Positions 1 through 5,079 of a stretch of DNA of 8,102 nt are shown piece after piece. The first letter of the stretch is position 1. Each line of letters starts with the position of its first letter. Where the stretch lies: positions 1-8,102 of the forward strand of contig JAKBXD010000085.1 in the NCBI GenBank assembly GCA_021840785.1. Direction: 5' to 3'. The translations under genes were made by a program, and so were the position numbers. This DNA comes from Pseudomonadota bacterium. Its GTDB lineage: Bacteria; Pseudomonadota; Gammaproteobacteria; Acidithiobacillales; Acidithiobacillaceae. The notes under the pieces are model-generated. The model was not told the origin of the DNA, did no database searches, and worked only from the letters and a program-made list of their open reading frames with translations.

Positions 1-1
1 A

Positions 2-79
2 ACGGCGACAACACAAGCCTCACCAAATCAGGAAGATGAGATGGAGCAACGTATAAATGTAGTCAACCGACTACAGTAG
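2..79 (+). CDS. Possible C-terminal end of a gene truncated by the window edge
   Basis: Frame 2 is open from the window edge to a TAG at 77-79. It encodes about 25 residues of unremarkable, hydrophilic composition ending in INVVNRLQ, with an acidic patch (NQEDEME). The composition suits the soluble tail of a real protein, but so short a stretch can be open by chance and no family is recognisable. If real, it would be the gene just upstream of the exported-protein run starting at 196, on the same strand. A small hairpin (58-75) overlaps its stop codon. The sequence to the left would decide it. Confidence 0.3.
   Translation, partial: TATTQASPNQEDEMEQRINVVNRLQ
58..75 (+). other. Short hairpin at end of possible upstream gene
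   Basis: TGTAGTC and GACTACA form a perfect 7-bp stem around a 4-nt AACC loop. No T-run follows, so it is at best a weak terminator or a 3'-end stabiliser for whatever gene enters from the left. It is too short to exclude chance. Confidence 0.3.
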
Positions 80-195
80 AGATGTGCCGAACAGGGTGAA
101 CACCCACCGGAAGCCCGTAAATAGTCAGAAGTCTTACCAGGAACGTTTTTTGCAATTGTCCTTTGTGGCGTTGAATTTTCTATGGGGGCATTGCC

Positions 196-573
196 GTGAA
201 ACCGTTTCTCCCTGCTTCACAGGTGCGACGAAAACCGATGCTATTGGCGGCTGCCGTTATTCTCGTGCTTTCGCCAGTTGCTGGAATCACCCCGGCGCTT
301 GCCGATAACCTTTCCCTGGGTTTGGCAGTTCCAGGGCTCAGTGTTTCCTTGGGAGGGGCGCCTGTTTATTACCCTGTTCCTCCAGTGGTTTATGTTCCAC
401 CCCCACAACCCGTGTATTACTATGCAGCCCCGCCCCCGCCGCCACCACCACCGCCGGGACCTCCACCGCCAGGGCCTCCACCTTGGGGTGGTCCGCCGCC
501 TCCGCCGCCGGGATCCCCGTCCATCTACTACGCGGTTCCCACGCCTGTGGTGGGCTATGTATCCGCTCCCTGA
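196..573 (+). CDS. Secreted proline-rich low-complexity protein
   Basis: A 125-residue exported protein of unknown function. The N-terminus is a Sec signal: a basic n-region (KPF...RRK), a hydrophobic core at residues 15-30, and an ALA-type cleavage site after residue 36. The mature part opens with a short alternating hydrophobic segment (NLSLGLAVPGLSVSLGG), then a Tyr/Val/Pro stretch at 56-76. A proline block at about 79-105 includes nine consecutive prolines broken only by Gly and one Trp-Gly-Gly. The tail returns to Tyr/Val/Pro. The start is GTG at 196 with a G-rich stretch (184-188) as a possible ribosome site. An in-frame ATG at 238 would remove the basic n-region, so GTG is preferred. 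It leads a run of three exported genes, and its layout (signal, short hydrophobic segment, Tyr-rich, Pro-rich) matches the larger protein at 2958. It is probably an envelope or surface structural protein, but no enzymatic motif is visible. Confidence 0.75.
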   Translation: MKPFLPASQVRRKPMLLAAAVILVLSPVAGITPALADNLSLGLAVPGLSVSLGGAPVYYPVPPVVYVPPPQPVYYYAAPPPPPPPPPGPPPPGPPPWGGPPPPPPGSPSIYYAVPTPVVGYVSAP

Positions 574-603
574 CAGTGACGCCGGATTTCGTAGGAAGAC
601 AGC

Positions 604-1029
604 ATGCAAAGGACACCGTATTTTTGGCTGATTATGGGTACTTTACTATTGAGCGGCTGTGCCTCAACCATGGTCGCTCCGTCCCCGATACCGGCACAGG
701 CACCTATTACCCATCAGCCAAGGCCGTCATTGTCTCAACCTCCCACTTCGGTCTTGCCAGTTCCCACGGGTCCGATCCAGAGACCCTCGAGATTACAGCG
801 CGATTGCCAGCGGTACCAGGTGCAAGCTCGTCAATTGCAACAAAAACTGACAACACGGCCACACTCTGGTCTTTTGATGGATGACTTTGACCAAATCCAG
901 GCGGTAGTAAAACCGTTATGCGCTGCACCAGGTTCTGGAACGCCATCTCCTGTTGCCCGACAAGAAATTCGTCGGGCAATGCGGGACGTGGAACAGCTAT
1001 CCAGATCCGCTTCTTCACCTACACCCTAA
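604..1029 (+). CDS. Outer-membrane-type lipoprotein of unknown family
   Basis: A 141-residue predicted lipoprotein. Residues 1-19 form a type II signal with lipobox LSGC (Cys19). Ala at +2 rather than Asp implies delivery to the outer membrane. Residues 24-62 are a proline-rich spacer, as expected for a tether. Residues 63-82 are rich in Arg and Gln and look helical, followed by a second helical region at about 93-105 and a C-terminal helix at about 117-134. Cys68 and Cys106 could form a disulfide in the periplasm. The ATG at 604 has AGGAAG (591-596) upstream. It lies 30 nt after the proline-rich gene and 16 nt before the next lipoprotein gene, so the three are probably co-transcribed. No known domain is recognisable, so the function is open. 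Confidence 0.75.
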   Translation: MQRTPYFWLIMGTLLLSGCASTMVAPSPIPAQAPITHQPRPSLSQPPTSVLPVPTGPIQRPSRLQRDCQRYQVQARQLQQKLTTRPHSGLLMDDFDQIQAVVKPLCAAPGSGTPSPVARQEIRRAMRDVEQLSRSASSPTP

Positions 1030-1045
1030 GGAGAGAAATATCCGC

Positions 1046-1294
1046 ATGTTATCCACGTTCAATTTTAAATATGGCCAGCATAGGTACGGGACAAAGGCCC
1101 TGCTGATTGGTATTTGCCTGATCGCTTTGGTCGGTTGTGCCAACATGAGCCCCACCGGGCAACGCGCACTGAGTGGGGGCGCCATTGGTGCCGCTGGCGG
1201 TGCGGTGCTCGGTGCCGTCGCTGGCGGCAATCCGGCAGTAGGGGCCGCTGTAGGTGGTGCGGCGGGGGCGGCGACGGGTGCTTTGATGCACTGA
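1046..1294 (+). CDS. Small glycine-zipper lipoprotein (OsmB-like)
   Basis: An 82-residue lipoprotein. The start is ATG 1046, preceded by a strong AAGGAGAG (1028-1035). An in-frame ATG further upstream (953) lies inside the preceding gene and is rejected. The N-terminus is basic, with a hydrophobic core at about 18-29 and lipobox LVGC (Cys31, Ala at +2). Residues 43-80 are almost entirely Gly and Ala in GxxxG-like spacing (GGAIGAAGGAVLGAVAGG and a second similar half). This is a glycine-zipper motif typical of small outer-membrane lipoproteins of the OsmB/SlyB type. Such zippers pack helices in or against membranes, and family members are often linked to envelope stress. It is the last gene of the run and is directly followed by a strong terminator. 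The family-level call is good; the precise role is unknown. Confidence 0.8.
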   Translation: MLSTFNFKYGQHRYGTKALLIGICLIALVGCANMSPTGQRALSGGAIGAAGGAVLGAVAGGNPAVGAAVGGAAGAATGALMH

Positions 1295-1297
1295 AAG

Positions 1298-1353
1298 CAT
1301 CCTTCAAGGATGTGGAATACGCCCCATTTCAGCAACAAATGGGGCGTGTTTTT
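1298..1353 (+). terminator. Rho-independent terminator of the three-gene exported-protein run
   Basis: An 11-bp perfect GC-rich stem, ACGCCCCATTT (1319-1329) with AAATGGGGCGT (1337-1347), closes a 7-nt loop and is followed by TTTTT (1349-1353). Just before it is a short near-palindrome, CATCCTTCAAGGATG (1298-1312). The structure lies 24 nt after the lipoprotein stop. It also lies in the gap toward the convergent minus-strand gene, but the minus strand lacks a good T-run after the stem, so strong bidirectional use is doubtful. Confidence 0.9.
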
Positions 1354-1414
1354 GCGTAACCCGCTCACAGCAAAGTGCTTGGCCTGTAGCTTTTGAACCC
1401 TCTTGCGGAACCTC

Positions 1415-1648
1415 TCATGGAGGGGGTGGTGGTGGGGGCGGACCGGGTTGCTGGTAATAACCACCGGGACCCGCTGGCCCTCCAGGCGGCGGTGGTGCGG
1501 GTTGCGCATAATAACCGCCAGGCCCCGGAGGTGGGCCGGGGGGGTAGGCATAACATCCTGCCAATGCCGCCAAAGCACCCAAGGCCGCGATACGTAATGC
1601 GTGATGCCACACTTTACGGCCTGTCAGATACTGGATTTCACGTAACAT
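1415..1648 (-). CDS. Small proline/tyrosine-rich lipoprotein
   Basis: A 77-residue predicted lipoprotein on the minus strand. The start ATG (1648) has a textbook AAGGAG (minus strand, 1660-1655) 6 nt upstream. The N-terminus is basic, with a hydrophobic core at about 19-30 and lipobox LAGC (Cys32). The mature part is only about 46 residues and is wholly low-complexity: Pro, Gly, Tyr and Gln. The unit GPGGYYxQP occurs twice, at residues 42-50 and 60-68 (18-residue period), and the protein ends in a run of eight prolines. It is convergent with the 196-1294 run and divergent from the outer-membrane gene at 2114. Membrane-anchored Pro/Tyr tails of this kind suggest a surface or wall-spanning tether, but no function can be assigned. 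The excellent ribosome site and lipobox argue that it is real. Confidence 0.75.
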   Translation of the reverse strand: MLREIQYLTGRKVWHHALRIAALGALAALAGCYAYPPGPPPGPGGYYAQPAPPPPGGPAGPGGYYQQPGPPPPPPPP

Positions 1649-1710
1649 GAGATTCTCCTTGAAGGGGATCGGTTCTCTTCGCTACCCGAATACGGGAATC
1701 AATGAGCTGA

Positions 1711-1887
1711 ATGATTCACGCAATAAACATTCCAGAGTGGGGAAGCAATGCTGAAGCAGAGACGACACCCGTGGTGGTTCTCAAATCAAAGAAAATACAA
1801 TGGGTTCGTTTTACCTTATCGGAAGCCGATAGAGACGACGTTGCGATTGGTTGTCGCTTAAGCACAACAGATGCGCTCGAGAACTGA
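1711..1887 (+). CDS. Candidate 58-residue micro-ORF, hypothetical
   Basis: ATG 1711 to TGA 1885-1887 encodes 58 residues of balanced, protein-like composition. It includes a basic/aliphatic segment (VVVLKSKKIQWVRFTL) and an acidic helix-like segment (SEADRDD). There is one cysteine and no signal peptide. The only upstream purine-rich sequence is a weak GAGCTGA directly before the ATG, so translation initiation is not well supported. No family is recognised. It may be a real small protein, a fragment of a decayed gene, or a chance ORF in the divergent region. The composition is the main argument for keeping it. Confidence 0.25.
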   Translation: MIHAINIPEWGSNAEAETTPVVVLKSKKIQWVRFTLSEADRDDVAIGCRLSTTDALEN

Positions 1888-2006
1888 CCCGGCAGCACCG
1901 AGATCCCGTGAAGCCCGCAGAGCAACTTCATGAACGAACAGAGCAGGCCGTTGATTTCACCAAGCAATTCAGCCTGCCGGAACCTTTGGCACACATTCTG
2001 CTGTCT

Positions 2007-2032
2007 AAATCTCGGGCTTGTCAGTGAGATTT
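2007..2032. promoter_or_regulatory. Inverted repeat upstream of outer-membrane gene, possible operator
   Basis: AAATCTC (2007-2013) and GAGATTT (2026-2032) are perfect 7-nt arms separated by 12 nt, centred about 95 nt before the ATG at 2114. Arms of this length whose centres are about two helical turns apart would suit a dimeric regulator. A hexamer TTGTCA (2018-2023), similar to a -35 box, sits between the arms, but no good -10 lies 16-18 nt downstream. This is suggestive only. Confidence 0.3.
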
Positions 2033-2113
2033 CTCATACTTTCTGTCATAACCCGAAGGGCGGTCTGATCGCATGGTATGGCTTTTTTAAACCAAATAGG
2101 CAGGAGTGTTCTG

Positions 2114-2785
2114 ATGATTCAGAAAAAAATATGGTTAACCGCATTGACTCTCGCAATCACTTTACCGATAGGCGCCGAAGCATCCATATATGGCGTCATG
2201 AATCAAGTCGGTGTTTCCGGCAATGTGCAAGGGACTACCAATCAATATGGGAACACCACCGGCGGACTGGGTCTGCGTGCCAGCCTTTACAATGGTGGAT
2301 TGTTTGGTACGGCTAAATACCGCCACGAGTTCGGAGCCACCTATCAGGGGTATACCGGGGGCAATATCAATACGGTTGGACTCAAATTCGGCTATCTCTT
2401 CCATGCCAGCAACATCCTGGCGGTCGGACCTTATGTGGGGTATGAGTATAACCGTTTTGCACAGTCCAACAGCTATTATGACTATCACTCCTCGCTGAGC
2501 ACCAATGATCTGGGTGGGGGTCTATATGCAGCAACTGCATTGCCGGGTATCAATTTTACCGGATACATCGGGTACCTTGGTGGTATCTCTGAAACCCATC
2601 ATGTCTCTGGATTTGCACCGGCCACTTTCAACAACACATCGGACCTGCTGCAAATGGGAGTAAATGCATATTATCCGTTGATGGCAAACGTATCCCTCTA
2701 TGTAGGATTGCACGATGATGATTTCACACAGCGAGGCGCTCCCAACATACTTCGGGGGGATGTGGGCTTAGGTATGCAATTTTAA
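2114..2785 (+). CDS. Outer-membrane beta-barrel protein
   Basis: A 223-residue protein predicted to form a small barrel in the outer membrane. The start is ATG 2114, with AGGAG (2102-2106) 7 nt upstream. An in-frame ATG at 2078 would add 12 residues before the basic n-region and has no ribosome site. The signal peptide is residues 1-23 (IQKK, hydrophobic core, cleavage after AEA). The mature chain has no cysteine and is rich in Gly, Tyr, Asn and Thr. It shows repeated alternating strands with aromatic girdle residues (for example LGLRASLYNGGLFGTAKY, VGLKFGYLF, VGPYVGYEYNRF, YPLMANVSLYVGL). It ends in VGLGMQF, a terminal Phe with alternating hydrophobics, which is the usual signal recognised by the barrel assembly machinery. 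The size suggests about 8 strands. It resembles the generic OmpW/OmpA-like opacity-protein fold class, but the exact family is not identified. It probably heads a unit with the Tyr/Pro-rich gene downstream. Confidence 0.85.
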   Translation: MIQKKIWLTALTLAITLPIGAEASIYGVMNQVGVSGNVQGTTNQYGNTTGGLGLRASLYNGGLFGTAKYRHEFGATYQGYTGGNINTVGLKFGYLFHASNILAVGPYVGYEYNRFAQSNSYYDYHSSLSTNDLGGGLYAATALPGINFTGYIGYLGGISETHHVSGFAPATFNNTSDLLQMGVNAYYPLMANVSLYVGLHDDDFTQRGAPNILRGDVGLGMQF

Positions 2786-2896
2786 GTATCCGCCGAGGAC
2801 ATCATCAAATCCATACATCGATATGGTTACCAGGGCAACCGCCCGCCATCGTCGGCCTATGGGCTGGATCCTGGCAATTACGGGTATGGCAATTAA
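2786..2896 (+). pseudogene. Possible remnant of a Tyr/Gly-rich exported protein (C-terminal tail only)
   Basis: Directly after the TAA of the barrel gene the same frame stays open for 36 codons to TAA 2894-2896. The end of this stretch reads SSAYGLDPGNYGYGN, and upstream of that is RYGYQGNRPP. The Tyr/Gly/Pro composition resembles the low-complexity tails of the neighbouring genes rather than random intergenic DNA. It has no start codon and no ribosome site. It may be the tail of a deleted paralogue. Stop-codon readthrough is less likely, because the barrel already ends in a proper terminal Phe. A chance ORF remains possible. Confidence 0.3.
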
Positions 2897-2900
2897 CCGC

Positions 2901-2929
2901 CAGGGTCATAAAGCGGATCCGCGGCCCTG
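2901..2929 (+). other. Palindrome-containing hairpin between barrel and Tyr/Pro-rich genes
   Basis: CAGGG (2901-2905) and CCCTG (2925-2929) flank the perfect 10-nt palindrome GCGGATCCGC (2913-2922). This could fold as a nested hairpin about 30 nt before the next start codon. There is no following T-run, so it does not look like a full terminator. It might cause partial termination or mark an mRNA-processing point between the two genes. Confidence 0.3.
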
Positions 2930-2957
2930 TCGTATACCAATAATCAAGGAGGTTAAA

Positions 2958-3599
2958 ATGTCCCGTAACGCTATTTTACTCCGCATCCCTCTCGCGCTTG
3001 CCGGAGCAGGTTTGTTGTCTAGTTTTGTACCGGCTGCGGCCTTTCCCTTCGATATCAGCGTATTGTCGAGAGATATGGGTATCAACATCGGTAATGCCGG
3101 ATGGCCCCAGCAATATGCTTACTGGCAGCCGCCCTATGGGTACACCAGCTATTACAGCCAGCCGCTCTATGCACAATATATGATGTGGTACTACTATCCG
3201 CAATCCTATTATCAGTATTATCCAGCGCCTCCGCCGCCTCTACCTGCGGGTGCGCCTCCACCTCCGCCACCTCCTCCAGGCGCACCGCCACTGCCACCGC
3301 CGGGAAATTTTTTCCATTATCTAGGCATGCGGCAAGCACCTCCGCCCCCGCCCGGAGCGAGGCTACCCCGTCCACCGGGTCCACCAGGAGCCAATCGATT
3401 TTATCCTGGTGGGCCTGGATTCGGCCCGCAACAAGGTCCGCCACCCGGAGGACCAGGACCTGGAGGCCCTCAGTTCCAGCAAGGACCGGCGGGAGGGCCA
3501 CCGCAAGGTGGCCCAGGCAGACTCGGAGGTCCGGGTCCCCAACAGCCCCCACAAGGACCTATGGGGGGACCGCCACGTGGAGGGCCAGGCGCTCCCTAA
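2958..3599 (+). CDS. Secreted Tyr/Pro/Gly-rich low-complexity protein
   Basis: A 213-residue exported protein with no recognisable catalytic domain. ATG 2958 has a strong AAGGAGG (2946-2952) 5 nt upstream. An in-frame ATG at 2823 has none and would bury the signal. The signal peptide is residues 1-28, with cleavage after AAA. A short segment of alternating hydrophobics follows (29-48), then a very Tyr-rich block at 53-89 (about 17 Tyr, with Gln, Trp and Ser). A proline block at 89-115 contains eight consecutive prolines. From about 126 to the end is a Gly/Pro/Gln domain of GGP, GPG and GPQ units. There is no cysteine. The order of segments resembles the protein at 196 in enlarged form, suggesting a paralogous family. 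Such composition is typical of extended, disordered or sticky surface polymers, so a role in cell surface or attachment is an inference. It follows the barrel gene by 172 nt. Confidence 0.8.
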   Translation: MSRNAILLRIPLALAGAGLLSSFVPAAAFPFDISVLSRDMGINIGNAGWPQQYAYWQPPYGYTSYYSQPLYAQYMMWYYYPQSYYQYYPAPPPPLPAGAPPPPPPPPGAPPLPPPGNFFHYLGMRQAPPPPPGARLPRPPGPPGANRFYPGGPGFGPQQGPPPGGPGPGGPQFQQGPAGGPPQGGPGRLGGPGPQQPPQGPMGGPPRGGPGAP

Positions 3600-3615
3600 T
3601 ATGCTTAAAACGAAA

Positions 3616-3654
3616 CGAGCCGCTTATATGGGCGGCTCGCTCTTGGGTCTTTTA
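3616..3654 (+). terminator. Probable Rho-independent terminator after Tyr/Pro-rich gene
   Basis: CGAGCCGC (3616-3623) and GCGGCTCG (3632-3639) form a perfect 8-bp GC-rich stem with an 8-nt AU-rich loop, 16 nt after the stop. The following sequence is T-rich but interrupted (CTCTTGGGTCTTTT), so termination is probable but less efficient than at 1319-1353. Confidence 0.65.
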
Positions 3655-3659
3655 TGCAC

Positions 3660-3836
3660 ATCGAGTGTCGCGCAAACAAGGGGTATTCGACAAACGATGT
3701 CATCCATCTCGTCAAACGATGAGTAAAACTGGATCCTCCACGATCGGTGTTGGAATGACCGCTCCCGCTGCCCTGCCGCCGTTGAGCCCTGACGGTCGGC
3801 AGCAGACAATAAGCGGACGTTGCGATTAAAGGTCAT
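3660..3836. repeat. Possible dispersed intergenic repeat with internal hairpin
   Basis: This non-coding stretch is GC-rich and sits sharply against the AT-rich gene that starts at 3851. It contains CAAACGATG twice, 22 nt apart (3691-3699 and 3713-3721). It also contains a hairpin, CTGCCGCCGT (3773-3782) with ACGGTCGGCAG (3792-3802), a 10-bp stem with one bulge. The right end, AAGCGGACGTT (3811-3821), resembles the edge motif AAGCGGACATT/GTT that I recall in repeated intergenic elements of other proteobacteria. The minus-strand frame across it (3836-3624) has no ribosome site. Copy number cannot be seen from one window, so the repeat call is an inference. Confidence 0.3.
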
Positions 3837-3843
3837 ATCGTAT

Positions 3844-3861
3844 ATATATCATGAGATATAT
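3844..3861 (+). promoter_or_regulatory. AU-rich hairpin with the start codon in its loop
   Basis: ATATATC (3844-3850) and GATATAT (3855-3861) are perfect complements separated by only ATGA (3851-3854), which contains the ATG of the next gene. The stem is all A/U but one pair, so it would be marginally stable and temperature-sensitive. The nearest ribosome-like sequence, AAAGG (3828-3832), is 18 nt from the ATG, which is too far for normal use. The structure may tune translation of the AT-rich gene, or it may simply reflect its base composition. Confidence 0.35.
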
Positions 3862-4525
3862 TTTAAAAAATTTGGTACTTATCGAATCTTTATTATTTGC
3901 TTTTTCAGCGATTTCACCGTTGACCGCAAAAAGTGATATATTCTATAGATGTGATCATGGGACCGCGCATATAATTAATAAAATTTCGGAAGGTGACCAG
4001 CCAGGTGATAAAAAGACCAGACCGATAATGGACTATAAAAATATTGGAAATGAATCCGACTGGACTTATTATAATAAACACGGATACGCTTCAGAAGAGA
4101 CTGGAAAAAGATTCTATTGTGGTGGAGCGCAATTAGAGTTCTGGCCTCATCTGAATACAGGAAATATTGAGGGCCAGTGTGGTGCTTGGCAAGGAGAATC
4201 TATCAAGATCAAGTCATGGGGTAAACTGGCCTTGAAAAGCCCAACCATTTACATGAATCATTGCAACTCCTCATTTTATATAAAAAAATTGATAATTGAT
4301 CCATCGGACAGATATATCTCAATTTCTCGCGAATATTATGGATCGGAAAAGAAAAACAAGGTAAGCGGACCAAGTTTTTCACGCGCGGATGTTCATGTTG
4401 CAAGAATTTGCAAAATGTCGGTCCTGGCAGGATACCGAATAAATAATGCCTGGTGGTTTGGTTATGTGCCAATAAAGTCAGGCGAACTAATGTGGTCATC
4501 GGTGGATGGCGCGAAATCAACATGA
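3851..4525 (+). CDS. AT-rich secreted orphan protein with five cysteines
   Basis: A 224-residue hypothetical exported protein. Residues 1-26 are a Sec signal (basic RYILK, hydrophobic core, cleavage after LTA). The mature chain has Cys34, 90, 110, 138 and 187, giving up to two disulfides plus one free thiol. It is rich in Tyr, Trp, Lys and Asn. Motifs that might identify relatives are FYRCDHG, RFYCGGAQLEFWPH, QCGAWQGESIKI and NHCNSSFYI. I do not recognise a family. The gene is strikingly AT-rich (AAA, AAT, ATA and TAT codons throughout) compared with the GC-rich genes on either side, which suggests recent acquisition. The start at 3851 is the only in-frame candidate after the stop at 3827-3829 that keeps the signal peptide intact. 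It has no good ribosome site and lies in a hairpin loop. It ends 107 nt before the next secreted protein; a GTGCGT/ACGCAC stem (4545-4565) lies between them without a T-run. Confidence 0.7.
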   Translation: MRYILKNLVLIESLLFAFSAISPLTAKSDIFYRCDHGTAHIINKISEGDQPGDKKTRPIMDYKNIGNESDWTYYNKHGYASEETGKRFYCGGAQLEFWPHLNTGNIEGQCGAWQGESIKIKSWGKLALKSPTIYMNHCNSSFYIKKLIIDPSDRYISISREYYGSEKKNKVSGPSFSRADVHVARICKMSVLAGYRINNAWWFGYVPIKSGELMWSSVDGAKST

Positions 4526-4632
4526 TCGGCAATGGTTACCAAGCGTGCGTCTATTAACAACGCACACTGATAAACCGATAGCCTGCTGGAGTCAATATGT
4601 TAGATCGTTTAATAGATTGTGTCGGAGACAAT

Positions 4633-5079
4633 ATGTATATTCGTCGAATTATGTTGTTGTCTTGTATTGTGTCATTTTCAACAGAGGCGTTTGCGCAAGG
4701 AATACCGCAGGTTATGCACGGCGAGTGGCAAGTTACAAACACCTCCGCAGGTGGCGTCACGACTACCAATACCCTATGTCTTCCTAAAACAGACACAGAG
4801 TCCTGGATGATTTTAACGGATCCAGGCAAAGGATTTTCCTGCAAAGCCATCGGAAATACTGTAGTTGAAAATAGTGAGCGGACCGGCATCTTTCAGGAGC
4901 ATTGTCTCTTAAACCAACCGCAAATCGGTGTTGTGCGAATGAACATGAAATTTCGAGTGACGATAGGCGTTAATGAGCGTGATTTTCACTCCGTAGCTAT
5001 CGGGGAAGGAGTTGAACATGGATACACTTTTCCAATCAACACAACAACAACTGGACATTATGTAGGGGCGTGCCATTGA
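4633..5079 (+). CDS. Secreted DUF3617-like protein
   Basis: A 148-residue exported protein. The start is taken as ATG 4633, with GGAGA (4624-4628) 4 nt upstream. This leaves a compact signal peptide (MYIRR, hydrophobic core, cleavage after AFA at residue 21). ATG 4597 is in frame with its own GGAG (4588-4591), but it would place an acidic, polar 12-residue stretch before the signal. The mature domain begins GEWQV (30-34) and has four cysteines (49, 70, 91, 147), the last in a terminal GACH. The GxWxV opening, the paired cysteines and the C-terminal GxC match what I recall of DUF3617, a small periplasmic beta-rich family of unknown function. Four cysteines imply two disulfides. Its base composition is intermediate between the AT-rich gene upstream and the rest of the window. 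It could share a transcript with the gene at 3851, because no clear terminator separates them. Confidence 0.7.
   Translation: MYIRRIMLLSCIVSFSTEAFAQGIPQVMHGEWQVTNTSAGGVTTTNTLCLPKTDTESWMILTDPGKGFSCKAIGNTVVENSERTGIFQEHCLLNQPQIGVVRMNMKFRVTIGVNERDFHSVAIGEGVEHGYTFPINTTTTGHYVGACH

Larger units (their letters stand above)
1649..2113. other. Divergent intergenic region (465 nt)
   Basis: This region separates the minus-strand lipoprotein from the plus-strand outer-membrane gene and should hold both promoters. I find no convincing -35/-10 pair for either. Visible elements are a CCCG-AATA-CGGG mini-hairpin (1685-1696), a TATCGG-AAG-CCGATA hairpin (1817-1831), an inverted repeat at 2007-2032, and one candidate micro-ORF (1711-1887). 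After it, frame 0 is open from about 1833 to a TGA at 2021-2023 without an ATG, which may be a decayed gene or chance. Reading frames on both strands here lack ribosome sites and recognisable domains. Confidence 0.5.

Noticed and set aside
79..573. A clear sigma-70 promoter for the 196-1294 run (TTGTCC near 156 with TTCTAT near 178)
   Set aside because: The spacing is acceptable, but transcription would begin only a few bases before the GTG start, losing its ribosome site; too weak to list.
241..609. Minus-strand frames over the proline-rich gene at 196-573
   Set aside because: They encode Arg/Trp/Gly runs that are only the complement of CCN proline codons.
1015..1578. A 187-codon minus-strand frame across the glycine-zipper gene, terminator and lipoprotein
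   Set aside because: It crosses a strong terminator and two better-supported genes; Pro/Ala runs are the complement of Gly codons.
1716..1994. A 92-codon minus-strand frame in the divergent region
   Set aside because: No ribosome site, no domain, and it overlaps the candidate micro-ORF and likely promoter sequence; composition is not convincingly protein-like.
1930..2316. A 128-codon plus-strand frame overlapping the start of the barrel gene
   Set aside because: It runs out of frame into a gene with clear signal peptide, barrel pattern and terminal Phe.
3082..3829. Long alternative frames on both strands over the Tyr/Pro/Gly-rich gene
   Set aside because: They are low-complexity Ser/Thr/Arg or Val/Ala/Glu translations generated by repetitive CCN/GGN codons; no ribosome sites.
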